A stretch of DNA of 64,000 nt from Ignavibacteria bacterium (GTDB lineage: Bacteria; Bacteroidota; Ignavibacteria; Tepidaquicellales; Tepidaquicellaceae). Every line of letters starts with the position of its first letter. Within the stretch, counting starts at the first letter, position 1. Made by a program: the position numbers and the translations under genes. Location of the stretch: NCBI GenBank assembly GCA_016710985.1, contig JADJTX010000009.1, forward strand, positions 62,001 to 126,000. The letters run 5' to 3'. This document shows positions 26,476 to 36,660 of the stretch, piece by piece. The notes under the pieces are model-generated. The model ran no database searches and was not told the origin of the DNA. It was given only the letters and a program-made list of their open reading frames with translations.

Positions 26476-26879
26476 TTATCCTTCCTGTTTATCATAATTT
26501 CTTTTTATCATGGCGGAATGTTTTTTAAATCCGAATTTCGTATAAAAAGTCTGCCTGTTTTCATCACAAACTATATCAATCATGTAATATTCCTTCAGCT
26601 TATCCATCATCCTTTTAACGAGTTCGCTTCCTATCCCCTCACCCTGATATTCAGGCAGCACTTCAAGTAAAGGAATATATGCGGATAAGACCTTATCACT
26701 GACCGCACTAATGAAGCCGGCGACTTTCTTATTCTCTTCGTCCACGGCAAGTATTTTATACTCACTGTTCTTCAGCAGATCAAGAAGTTTTTCCGGGGAA
26801 GGATGTTTATCCCATCCCTTAAAAAACCCTGAAGCATTTCTGCTTTGATATTGTCGGTGTTATCTTTGTATTGTATCAT
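26476..26879 (-). pseudogene. GNAT N-acetyltransferase, single frameshift
   Basis: The 5' frame from ATG 26879 gives MIQYKDNTDNIKAEMLQGF and then shifts at a six-base T run on the minus strand (26820-26828). The second frame gives FFKGWDKHPSPEKLLDLL and then the acetyl-CoA site LEVLPEYQGEGIGSELVKRMM, ending with the FYTKFGFKKH element. The restored protein is about 135 residues, typical for a small GNAT. It heads a minus-strand gene run 26879-24170. The substrate is unknown. Confidence 0.78.
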
Positions 26880-27165
26880 TTCAGGTTTTTTAAATTTTCT
26901 GTTTTACTTATTAGTTTCCGTAGCTTTTACAATTCCGGTGCCTCCAATAAATTAAAACTGTCCGGGATGTTTTTCTTTGTAAAAATAATGAGAATAATTA
27001 TAAAATTCAGAGAAAACATTTGAACGAGCCATTGATTTTATGGGATTATTATCAGGAATGAGTAATAAAAACTGTATCAAATATTCTTCAGCTTAAAAAT
27101 TTTTATGTTTTTAAAAATTCAGCTAAAGTATATTTTAATGAAGCCCTGATACAAATAAATCTATT
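26880..27165. other. Divergent intergenic region between GNAT and HMA-MauE genes
   Basis: About 285 AT-rich bases separate two divergent genes. The region should hold both promoters. A weak dyad, TTAAAAATTTTTATG near 27095, and plus-strand T tracts are present, but no convincing regulator motif is visible and no gene is supported. Confidence 0.5.
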
Positions 27166-27896
27166 ATGATACATTCATACAAAGTAACAGGCATGACCTG
27201 TGAAAGCTGCGTCAGAACAGTTAAAAATGCACTGCAGAAAATACCTGCAGTAATCTCTGTCGGAATAGATCTCGATGCGGGAAAGGCTGAGATCGAAATG
27301 AAAAACACATCAGTATTCAGGATCTGCAGAGTGCCTTAGCTCCGTTTGAACAATTTAAAATCTCCGAAGACACCGGTGATTATTCTCATTCAATGATGGC
27401 CGAGGAAAATAAAAACCTGATTGAAACATATAAGCCTCTTATAATAATTTTTATTTTCATTACGGGAATATCCCTTCTTACTTCAGCGGCAAACAGTGTT
27501 TTCGACCTGCATAAATTCATGAACAATTTCATGGCAGGATTTTTTCTTACATTTTCATTTTTCAAGCTTCTTGATCTGAAGGGCTTTGCCGAAAGCTATT
27601 CTACTTATGATCTGCTGGCTAAAAAAGTAAATGTTTACGGATATGTTTATCCTTTCATAGAGCTTGCACTCGGGATTGCTTATTTAACATCATTTAATCC
27701 TTTCATAACGAATCTGACAACTGTAATTGTAATGGGATTCAGCAGTATAGGAGTGATACAAAGTGTAATAGATAAAAAAAAGATCAAATGCGCCTGTCTC
27801 GGTTCAATATTTAATTTACCGATGAGTACAATTACAATAACCGAAGATCTGCTGATGGTGGCAATGGCAATTGTGATGTTAACTGCATTCAGTTAA
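27166..27896 (+). pseudogene. Heavy-metal-associated domain fused to MauE/DoxX-like membrane domain, single frameshift
   Basis: From ATG 27166 an HMA domain reads VTGMTCESCVRTVKNAL with the CxxC metal site at about 13-16. The frame shifts in GAAATGAAAAACAC (about 27297-27310), and the next frame continues HISIQDLQSALAPFEQF, a short linker, then four membrane helices from ~80 on. The last part has KKIKCACLGSIFNLPMSTIT with two cysteines, followed by TEDLLMVAMA, as in MauE-like redox-associated proteins. HMA domains carry Cu(I) or Zn; MauE-like proteins assist thiol or cofactor oxidation in the periplasm. The fused protein is about 243 residues. A one-base indel would restore it. Confidence 0.78.
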
Positions 27897-28041
27897 TTTG
27901 CAGGAATTTTCAGGTCTTAATAAAACTTGTTTTTAGTTTCATTTATTTTTGTTATGTTACATCTCTGCTTAAAATAAAGTTAGAGCGAAAGGAATGTCAT
28001 TGAATAAATAAAACTACTTTTTCTTAAACAAAAATTCCATA

Positions 28042-29047
28042 ATGATGAAAAAGAAAACAGTAGCTTTATCCCTTATTGTAATAACATTTTTTATAAGTTC
28101 AACAAATCTCTTCCTTCATCTCATCAGCCGGTTAATTCAATTCTCGGAGACAAAAGTTTTCTCTCTAAATTCGGATACAATCCTGATTATTTCACAGGTG
28201 AAAATCTAAGATTAAAAACACATCTCGAATATGTTTATGAGCTACTTATAAATAAGTATATTTCAGATCAGCTGCCTGAACTTATTGAAAAAGAACTTAC
28301 TTGTTAATATTGCTTCAGGAATATACTGAAGCGGGGGTTTTTCCTCATAACTACGATCTGAAAGATCAGCGTGTACCGTGTTTCATTGACAGAGAAGGAC
28401 GAATTTGTGCAGTCGGGTATTTGATTGAAAAAACTTCCGGAAGGCAAACTGCTGAACAAATTAACAGTGAACATAAGTATGAGCTAATTATGGAGATGAA
28501 TGATGAGACTGTTGACGACTGGATCAAAAGCAGCGGACTTACAAAAGAGGAATGCGCAATGATCCAGCCTTCATATGGCTATGAATATGAGTATGCAGTA
28601 TCATCCTCTGACATTGCAATTTCATCAACCCTTACAGCAGCAAACCTGACATTAAATACACTGAATGCCGTGAGTATTTCAAAAGGCGGTCTTAATAATG
28701 CAGTGCCTTTAGTTGGTTTCATTACAGGCACGGCTCAGGTCATTTTCGGAGCAGTATCTTTACCGGATAAAAAGTCTTATGACTATGTAAATAAGGACGG
28801 CGCAAAGGTGCTCTCAGCTGCAAATATAGGGATCGGGGCATCAACCATCATTTTAAGCATAGTCGGTCTTTTTACAGATGAAGAGAAAAATGAAAGGAAA
28901 GATGCCGCGAAAAATGACAGGCAGAAGACACGCTGGAGCATCTATTCCCTTCCTGTTAAGGATGAAATGGGAGTGGGGTTTCATTTATACATAAGTTTTA
29001 ATCACGGGTTCGGTACTCTCAACAAAAAAAAGACCTCACCTGTGTAA
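28042..29047 (+). pseudogene. Conserved protein of unknown function, at least two frameshifts
   Basis: The gene starts ATGATGAAAAAG with a signal-like hydrophobic stretch. The frame changes around 28100-28110 and again near 28300, after which an intact 248-residue part follows. That part contains VPCFIDREGRICAVGYLIEKT, AMIQPSYGYEYE and two glycine/alanine-rich hydrophobic segments (about 105-150 and 175-195) that look membrane-inserted. I recall similar VPCFIDxxGRICAVGYLIE proteins in Bacteroidota and relatives but no assigned function. Restored length is about 335 residues. The reading frame after each break keeps the family sequence. Confidence 0.6.
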
Positions 29048-29101
29048 AGCAGAGATGTAAGCGACTCTGCCCGGGGACTTCAAAAAACTTTGTAACAAAG
29101 A

Positions 29102-29757
29102 TCATTTTTTCAGATTTGCAATTATACTGATGGTGAGGGCAACAATGATTGCATTAAATACAAAAAGATCAATCCGTGAACTAAGACTAATCTTCTTAGT
29201 GTGCGTGAGGTCACGCGTACATCTGAAACCTGGAAGGTCATGCCGATGATAAATGAGAAGTAAGCGAAATCAATGTAATCCGGTTCTTCTTCTTTCGGAA
29301 AATCCAGTCCGCCTGTATGAATTTCACTTTTCTTATCCTTAGGTTCATAATACATATGTGCATATCTTATTGTGAAAACGGTATGAAGCAACAGCCACGA
29401 AAAGGCTACTCCAAGCAGTGAGACTACCGAACTTACTTCCTTATCAATAAAGTTTATTTCTTTGTTAACTAACAATATCATTGTACCTAACAAACTGAAG
29501 CATACAGAAACCACTATAATGCTGAAAATTACAGGGAGACTTTCATCCTGATCTTTTGCGAGAAGGTGAAGTTGTGATCTTGAAGTATTAAAAAAAATGA
29601 TCCAGCTTATTGTGATCATTGAAAGACAAAAGAAATCCCAGCTAAACAGAATGCCTGTTACTATATCTGTATTAAAAATAAGTAATATTATAAAGAAACA
29701 AACTGAGAGTGCTAAGCAAAACAAAAGCTTCTGGGTACCGCTTGACCGATTGAGCAA
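29102..29757 (-). pseudogene. DUF1345-like membrane protein, C-terminal frameshift
   Basis: The 211-residue frame has four to five membrane helices and the motifs HTVFTIRYAHMYYEP and GGLDFPKEEEPDYIDFAYFSF, followed by IGMTFQVSDVRVTSRTLRR, characteristic of DUF1345. It stops early, but a shift near 29172-29180 extends it as LFVFNAIIVALTISIIANLKK to a stop at 29102, which completes the last helix. DUF1345 proteins are inner-membrane proteins of unknown role. Probably a single-base consensus indel. Confidence 0.78.
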
Positions 29758-29835
29758 GGAAAAATTATTTTTGTTTTTTCAACCTGTGCTTTTTAGCAAT
29801 TACTAAATATTAATAAATTTAAGTAGTAATTAGTT

Positions 29836-31489
29836 TTAAGAATCAAATCCTGTGATCGCGATCACAGCCGGTCTCGGAATATCATTTCCGAAATTCGGCC
29901 AGCGGCTCGTTGCTGATTCCTGTGTAAGTGAACCTTCACCCGGATGCTGAACTGAAACAAACAGCGTTGATTCATCCGGAGTAAAATTTCCACCGCACAT
30001 TTCGCATTCAACAGGTCCCGCGGCAAATCTAAATGCTTTGCCTTTGTTATCACCCACAGTCGGGATCATGAACAAAGAATTATTTTTGAAAGAACTGTAT
30101 CTGTCTTTGTTTAGCTTTGAAGTCGATACATCGCAAAGAACCCATAGATTTCCTTTGCTGTCGAAACAAAGATTATCCGGACTTGAAAATCCTGAATCTA
30201 CACCGCCTGTTGCAAAAACTTCCCATTCAAATTCAAGACTTTCCGGATCATTATTCTTTTCAATTATTCTTACAATGCTTCCGTCATAATCTTTTTCTTT
30301 GAATTATTTGTGAATGCAATGAACACTGACTTATCTAAAGGATTTATTTCAATGTCTTCCGGCCGGTTGCATTCCGTGCCGCCGACAAGCTTGGATGACT
30401 TGTCACAATTTATCAAAACATCGCCTGTGAAGTGAATGCGGATTTTAATTCTTCTCTTTTATCATAATCCAGCAGCTGCCATTTGTTATTTGTAAAATCT
30501 GCAACGTAAAGTTCACCTTCATCCAGTATGTCCATGTTTGCTGTACGATCTGTTTCATTATAACTTTCTTACTGCTGATGAATTTATACACACACTCGTT
30601 TGCTTTATCGTCACCCATGTAAGCCACAGCTTTTTATTGGAAATTCGATTGCAACATTCTCGTGTCTGAATCTTCCCAGAGATGTTCGTTTCTTCGGAAC
30701 TGAATTTTTTATCAGAAAGGATCAACTTCAACTACCCATCCGTATGTTCTATGACAGCATCTTTACAACATCATTCCATCTGTATTCCACACATTTTCCG
30801 ATACAAAGTAATCCTGAAAATTTTCTTCGCTGCTGAGATACGTTCCCCACGGAGTAAATCCCCCGCTGCAGTTGGCGAGGGTCCTGTTACATATTCTCCT
30901 AATGTATTTTTGCAGCCCCGCAGATTTTAATTTGTGTATTAGCATCGATCATTCTGTTATAACTTTCATCTTCGGTAAAATTCCATTCACCGTTAACTCT
31001 CTTTACCCTGAATATTGAGATACCAACACTTCTTTTTCCGCTTCAACTTCTTCTATAGTCTTGATCCTTCCGTTTCGGAAATCCTCATCAGTATAATTAT
31101 TTATAAAAGCGGTAGGGGATATTCGTGATTCACAATGAGCAATCCGTCACTTGAATTATTTCCTCCTTCCAAAAGATCGATCGGCAGGTAACCGACGAAA
31201 TCATTGTTGTATCCGAAATATTCATTATCATTAATCTTATCACCCCACATCCTGATTATTTTATAATTATATCCTTCCGGTAAAAAACAAAACTGTCTTC
31301 ACTTGACGCATCTATGGGCTTAAATGGAATTTCACTAAAGGATTAGTTTTCATACTCTTTAAAAAAGCTGAAGTTCAAAAAACTCTTTCGGAAGAATGGC
31401 TCCTAAAGTCAGAAACGCAGAGGCTTTGCCGGTTTCTTAAGTAAATTTCTGCGTGAGATCTTTTGGTGTATGAGGTTTTCTAAGTTCAT
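29836..31489 (-). pseudogene. PhoX-like alkaline phosphatase (DUF839), multiply frameshifted
   Basis: Fragments in all three minus frames line up along one DUF839/PhoX protein. The start at 31489 reads MNLENLIHQKISRRNLLKK, a twin-arginine signal. Then follow WGDKINDNEYFGYNNDFVGYL, GGNNSSDGLLIVNHEYP, GGFTPWGTYLSSEENF, RPEDIEINPLDKSVFIAFTN, GFSSPDNLCFDSKGNLWVL and the C-terminal DIPRPAVIAITGFDS. At least six frame changes occur. PhoX is a Tat-exported Ca/Fe phosphatase that releases phosphate from organic monoesters. No long run of residues is missing, so dense consensus indels are a serious alternative to decay. Confidence 0.82.
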
Positions 31490-31680
31490 TTGTATTTAGT
31501 ATTGGGTATTGTGTATTGGGTATTGTGTATTGAGTATTGAGTATTGAGTATTGAGTATTGAGTATTGAGTATTGAGTATTGGTATTCTTGGAGTATTGGT
31601 AGTATTGAGTATTAGTATGTATGTTATTGAGTATTGAGTATTGTGTAATGAGTATGAGTATGAGTATTGAGTATAAATTT
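31490..31680. repeat. TATTGAG heptamer array
   Basis: The plus strand repeats GTATTGA about twenty times with variants such as GTATTGGGTATT and GTATGAGTATGA, period about 7. It starts next to the PhoX-like start codon, on the upstream side of that minus-strand gene. On the plus strand it holds a TGA per unit; on the sense (minus) strand it reads CAATACT without stops, so it is oriented opposite to the post-stop arrays. Confidence 0.85.
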
Positions 31681-31825
31681 TTTTTGAATTTAATTTAGAT
31701 TACTGTAAAAATAAGTAAACAGAATTTAAAATTCCTTTCATTGTAATTAAGAAATCATAAAATAAAAATAGCCGGAAATCTGTACTCCCGGCATAATCCA
31801 TTTTAAACTCAACTTACTTAACTTC

Positions 31826-31950
31826 TCAACACACTACACACACTCCACACACTCCACACACTCTACACACTCTACACACTCTACACACTCTACACACTCT
31901 ACACACTCTACACACTCTACACACTCTACACACTCCACACACTCTACACC
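31826..31950. repeat. GAGTGTGTA nonamer array downstream of an outer-membrane protein gene
   Basis: About thirteen units of CTACACACT (plus strand), or GAGTGTGTA on the sense strand, with a period of 9. The array lies about 16 bases after the stop of the minus-strand barrel gene (31967). Because 9 is a multiple of 3, one sense frame stays open and would read Val-Glu-Cys repeats if translated. The same unit follows sufC. Confidence 0.9.
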
Positions 31951-31966
31951 TATTTCCATTGGATTA

Positions 31967-32690
31967 TCAAAAAGAACGAGATACCTGCGTAGAACTGAAA
32001 GTAAGTAATGTTCCTTGTTCCTGACCGCCTTCTCCGTCATCGTTAAGATAAACGTGTGTTGAATCTTCATTATAATCTTCTCCTCCTTTACCAATGAGAT
32101 TCGCCAGATTATACTTGACTCCATCCGCCGATATATTTACTAAAAGCGAAATCAACGCTCCGCCTAACTGCAGCCCGAATCTTGTTTCGGCTTTCAGCTG
32201 AGATCTTTGAAAATTACTGCTTGGGTTTGTCTGATATGAACCGCTGAAAAAAAGTTTGTCGTAAAATCAAGTCCGGCAAAAGGATTAATCGCGGCTTTGG
32301 GCATAAAGCTGTATTCGCCTCCGAGTGAAAGCGCCAGTATTGCTACCTTTGGAAGGAACTCCAGCCAGTATCAGTGTCATAGTTGCCGGTATTTGAGTTG
32401 TATTCCGTAACTGCAAGATCTCCCCAGTTTTTAAAGCCATTATAATTCAATCCCAAAACAAGTTTTAAGTTTGGTAAATTTTTTTCATGGTCATCTTTCC
32501 GGTAACACCAATATTATAACCACTCCTCATTAAATATGGCCAGGAGTCAGGAACTGTGTCATGTAATGAAATTCCATTATTAAATCCTCCGACCGGCTGT
32601 GAGTAACCTGCGTTTGCATAACGTGTATACTTAGGCTGGGAGAAGGATTTACCATTAAAATAGTTATTAAACAATAATAAGCAGAGCTGT
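31967..32690 (-). pseudogene. Outer-membrane beta-barrel-like protein, frameshifted
   Basis: Minus-strand fragments in different frames fit one secreted barrel of about 240 residues: KYTRYANAGYSQPVGGFNNG, then SGYNIGVTGKMTM, LKLVLGLNYNGFKNWGDLAV, LDFTTNFFSGSYQTNPSSNF, SQLKAETRFGLQLGGAL and the end TLLTFSSTQVSRSF. Strands alternate polar and aromatic residues. Frame changes occur near 32470, 32340-32360 and 32260. The start is not located with confidence. The role is unknown. The stop is followed by the GAGTGTGTA array. Confidence 0.6.
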
Positions 32691-32859
32691 GTATATTTTA
32701 TTCTATTACTTATTTTCCCTTTTAGGTTATGTTATTGAATTTTATCAAATCTGTTCTGAAGTATATAAAATATTCAATCTGATATTAAATAGAAATTTTA
32801 TTTATTATGCTTAAATAAAAAATGGGGAACATGCAAAACACTTATAGCGAGATTTATGT

Positions 32860-32987
32860 CTGTCTCAAAACCATTAAAGGGTTTTTAACACACGAAGTCC
32901 GCAAGCACCCTAAAGACTTCTGTTTTTAAATTTATTTCTTTGTGTCTTCGTGACTTCTCGTGATTAAAATATTGTTTTGACAGTCTC
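32860..32987. repeat. Palindromic element with CTGTCtCAAAAC/GTTTTGACAG ends
   Basis: The element starts CTGTCTCAAAACC and ends GTTTTGACAGTC, near-perfect inverted termini, and encloses arms made of CACGAAGTC and CTTCGTGACTTCTCGTG words. It lies in the 410-base gap upstream of the barrel and the remnant gene. The termini resemble those of the 36.7 and 53.5 kb elements (TGTCCAAAAC...GTTTTGGACA). Confidence 0.6.
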
Positions 32988-33100
32988 TGAAAAGGGGTTA
33001 GGAGGTTGTTCCGGACGGAATGTAGTTTACTATAGTTCACCGTAATTAAAGAATTTCTTATTCTATCCGCATTAGTTATATTTTAACAAGAGGAGGATAT

Positions 33101-33326
33101 ATGTTTGGACTTAATAAAACTAAATTAAGTATTCTGTTTTTGTACTTTGTTTTTAATCTCGTCAGCTGTTTCACAGGTTTGGATTAATCATACAACGCCT
33201 CCGGTAAGTATCAATACACCTTCAACCTCAGCAATCTCCGTAAATTTTAACAGAGCAATATTACAATCTTTGATCAATTGCATTTGTGTAATTGACAGAG
33301 TACCTGTATACGGTTTTATTGTTTAA
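33101..33326 (+). pseudogene. Truncated secreted-protein remnant
   Basis: A strong ribosome binding site AGGAGG (33091-33096) precedes ATG 33101. The first frame gives a signal-like MFGLNKTKLSILFLYF and stops at 33185, but the next frame reads LFLISSAVSQVWINHTTPPVSI and NTPSTSAISVNFNRA before a stop at 33324. This resembles the start of a large surface protein with Ig-like repeats whose body is gone. What follows (33363) is an unrelated kinase gene. Both a frameshift and a deletion are needed, so I call it a remnant. Confidence 0.55.
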
Positions 33327-33362
33327 TGTTCAGAGGATGATGGAATTGTCAAATTTTCTGTT

Positions 33363-35821
33363 ATGGATACGAAAAAGAATGGAAGATATTTTTACTATGT
33401 AATATCGGTTCTATTTCTACTAATCGGTTTATCAGGTATAAACAGACTAATAATTAAAGCCGACCTGCCATTTAGTTATTCCTTCCGAAACGGTTACATT
33501 TTTTCAAAAGAGCATTTTGACGAAATCAGTCCCGGGATACAATTCTTTCGCTGGAGGAATTAAACCACAGAGTCTATATCAGCTCGAAACTATTCTTGAT
33601 GAAAGGTCAGTAGGTCAGGATACAGATCTGGAAGTAGTTTCAGATAACAACATAAAATTCACGCAGCATGCTCATCTGGCGCGGTACTACAGAAGTTATG
33701 ATTTCATAATAATAAGCCTTATTGTCGGACTTTCTTTCTGGGTCACATCAGTATTTTTGATTTCAAAAAAATAGTGTGCAAGGAGTGTTACGGTTTTATT
33801 CTGGGTGCTTATGCTTTTTTCTATAACAACCATGACCTCACCCGGAAAGTACTTTCCCGGGACTGACTGGATTGCATATCTGATAAGAGCATTTCATGTT
33901 TCATCATATTTCCTTGGTGCTGTTACATTTGTGCACTTTACATTTATTTTTCCCCGGATAAGAATTAAAAGCTTCAATCCATTTAATAAAATTCTGTATT
34001 CTGTTTCATTCCTGTTCTGCGCAGTTCTTATCTTTGTTCAATTAAAATCAATTTCAAATAATGCTTCAGGCTGGGTTTTACAATGGAGAAGCTCTGGGGA
34101 AATAACGGAAGTTATATTACTCATCTCAATGATCTCCGGAGCTGTAAATTTGTATTTATATTACAGAAAAATAATTGACAGGACTGAAAGAAAAAAAATT
34201 GAATGGATATTCTGGGGAATAGCAGCCGGAGCCTGTCCTTTCCTGCTGTTATGGCTTCTGCCAAGACTGCTTGGTATAAAGGAGTTTATACCGGAAGAAT
34301 TTCTTCTTGTATTTCTGGTACTAGTTCCGGCTTTCTTTGCAATGGCGGTTGTGAGATATCATGTATTTGAAATTGACGTCTTTGTTAAGAAGAGCATTTT
34401 ATATTCTTCATTAACTTTCATTACAATAATTTTATATTTCGGCATAGTTACAGTCATTACATTTTTTGCTAATGAACTGATGAAAGAGTACGGCAATTTA
34501 GTATCAATTTTTTTAATACTGCTGATAGCTGTAATATTTAATCCTCTGCAGATCAGATTAAGAAGTTTTATTGACAGAATCTTTTACAGGGAAAGTTATA
34601 ATTTTGAAAAAACAGTAAGCGACTTTTCAGCAGGTATTAAGAATCAAAACACTATTACAGGACTGAGCAAGTTTGTCATTGCTGAAATTGAAAAAATAAT
34701 CCCGGTGAAAAAAATTGCACTGATTGCTGTTACACAGCCTGAAAACAAGATCAGGATACTTTCCCGGAATAATTTTGATGATCTCCCTGAATTCATATCA
34801 ACATTAGAGTAAGACATTTATTGTCATCCGATCCTGCGAAAATAATCTCTCTGAAAGAAAAAGTTGAGCCGGGTATATTTGAGGATAACTTAATGACAGA
34901 AGTCCTGAAAAAATGGAAAATAAACCTTGTCATTCCTTTTGTGCCTGAACCCAAAGACACTGCAGGCGCAGTTTTGCTTGGTGATAAGTTGTCAGAAATC
35001 GTTACTCGAAACAGGATATTGAAATCCTGAATGTACTTATATCAAACATAGCGCTGGCGTTCAAAAAGCTGCAGCTTCAAAGAAAACTTGTACTTGAAGA
35101 ACTGGAAATTTCAAGACTTGAAGAAATAAATAAACTTATGACATATTATGTATCAAGTGTTTCCCATGATCTGAAAACTCCGCTCACATCAATTAAAATG
35201 TTTACGGAAATATTAAAAGAGCAGGAGCATTTTAATGGCGGGAAAGCAAATGAATATCTGAACATAATTGAAGGCGAAAGTGAAAGACTGTCAAGACTGA
35301 TAAATAATGTTCTGAACTATACCAAAATAGAAAACGGGATAAAGGATTATTCGTTCGGTAACATTAATCTCAATGACTGCATTGAAGAAGTTTTGAAAAT
35401 AATGGAATATCAGTTCATGATGGACAATTTCAGAATTGAGAAGTCTCCGGGCTTAAATGTCTTCATTAATGCAGATAGGACGCAGTAAAAGAAGCTTTGA
35501 TCAACTTACTTTCTAATGCAATAAAATATTCTCCGGAGAAAAAGATCATACGCGTTTCATCAATGATTGAAAATGAATATGCCATCGTTAAAATAGAGGA
35601 TGAAGGGATCGGGATTTCGCAGGAGGATATTAAAAAGCATTTTCAAGCCTTTTGTCAGGATGAAGAATTCTAAGATCAAACATACCGGCGGAGCAGGGAT
35701 CGGACTGAGTGTTGTAAAGGATATAATGGATATACACATAGGCAAAATACAGGTTGAGAGCTGTCCGGGAAAAGGAAGTTCTTTCAGTTTGTATTTCTGT
35801 TTGAGTAAAGGGGATTTGTGA
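33363..35821 (+). pseudogene. Membrane sensor histidine kinase with PDZ-like segment, multiply broken
   Basis: Fragments in three frames give one kinase of about 815 residues. Order: N-terminal helix; an extracytoplasmic PDZ-like stretch (EISPG then KPQSLYQLETILDE); about seven membrane helices; a GAF-like part (LVIPFVPEPKDTAGAVLLGD); the HisKA site VSSVSHDLKTPLTSIKMF; the ATPase N box INLLSNAIKYSPEKK; IEDEGIGIS; and GGAGIGLSVVKDIM. Breaks lie near 33540, 33772 (a TAG), 34812, 35020, 35488 and 35640. It likely phosphorylates the OmpR-type regulator encoded next. Complete domain content argues for consensus errors; if real, the kinase is dead. Confidence 0.8.
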
Positions 35822-35890
35822 ATTGGTTGATTGGTTGATTGGTGATTGGTTGATTGGTTGATTGGTGATTGGTTGATGTTGGTTGATGTA
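35821..35890. repeat. GGTTGATT/GGTGATT array after the kinase gene
   Basis: Starting at the kinase stop codon, GGTTGATT repeats with interspersed seven-base GGTGATT units, about eight units in 70 bases. Every unit contains TGA and the mixed 8/7 period puts stops in all frames. About 60 bases then remain before the response regulator ATG. Confidence 0.85.
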
Positions 35891-35949
35891 AACAGCTAAA
35901 ATGTTTTCAACATTGAATTTTAAATGGAAAAAATTTTAATAATATAATC

Positions 35950-36630
35950 ATGAACAATATATTAATAATTGAAGATGATCCTGCTGTATCCAAAGGACTT
36001 GCGATCAGCCTGGAAAAGGAACATTATGAAACACTTGTTGAACCTGACGGAGAAAAGGGTTATCATACGGCTTTAAGAATCAAACCTTGTCTAATACTGC
36101 TTGACATAATGCTTCCGAATAAAAACGGTTTTGACATATGTAAAGACCTGCGGCTCAGCGGTCATAATTTTCCGATAATCATGCTTTCAGCCAAAGCCGA
36201 AGAATCAGATAAGGTGATCGGCTTTGAGCTTGGAGCTGATGATTATGTTACAAAACCGTTCAGTGTAAAAGAGCTTATGGCAAGGATCAAAGCGGTGCTG
36301 AGAAGAAGGACAGTAATAATAAATGAATTTGATAAATATGAATTTGATGATGTGTCACTTGATTTTGCAAAACTTGAAGCAACAAAAGACAATAAAAAAA
36401 TCGACATGTCATTAAAGGAATATGAAATTTTAAAGTATTTCATAAATCAGGAAGGCAATATTGTCACACGAAATGACATTCTCGATCATGTCTGGGGATA
36501 TGAAAGCTTTCCTACAACTCGCACTGTGGATAACTACATTCTCATTCTCCGTAAAAAATTGAATCTAATCCATCAAGACCTAAGCATTTGCTTACATTCC
36601 ATTCGGCAGGGTACAAGTTTGTTAAGATGA
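35950..36630 (+). CDS. OmpR/PhoB-family response regulator (C-terminal frame probably shifted)
   Basis: A 226-residue regulator. The receiver domain has ILIIEDDPAVS, phospho-acceptor Asp52 in LILLDIMLPNKNG, and KPFSVKELMARI with the conserved lysine. The C-terminal winged-helix DNA-binding domain runs from ~125, with DHVWGYESFPTTRTVDNYILILRKKL. After that the given frame reads a non-family tail, whereas another frame gives SNPSRPKHLLTFHSAGYKFVK, the usual family C-terminus. A one-base indel near 36560 is therefore likely. It lies 129 bases after the kinase gene as its probable partner. Confidence 0.88.
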   Translation: MNNILIIEDDPAVSKGLAISLEKEHYETLVEPDGEKGYHTALRIKPCLILLDIMLPNKNGFDICKDLRLSGHNFPIIMLSAKAEESDKVIGFELGADDYVTKPFSVKELMARIKAVLRRRTVIINEFDKYEFDDVSLDFAKLEATKDNKKIDMSLKEYEILKYFINQEGNIVTRNDILDHVWGYESFPTTRTVDNYILILRKKLNLIHQDLSICLHSIRQGTSLLR

Positions 36631-36660
36631 ATTTGTCATTAGCTATTCTATACACAACCA

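Noticed and set aside
31490..31950. CRISPR array
   Set aside because: The units are contiguous 7-9 bp words with no spacers, and no cas genes are nearby.
31834..32124. Minus-strand open frame with a long Val-Glu-Cys repeat tail
   Set aside because: It is the alternative frame of the barrel gene's 3' end running through the GAGTGTGTA array. The in-frame barrel C-terminus ends earlier (SRSF stop), so a real (VEC)n protein is unlikely.
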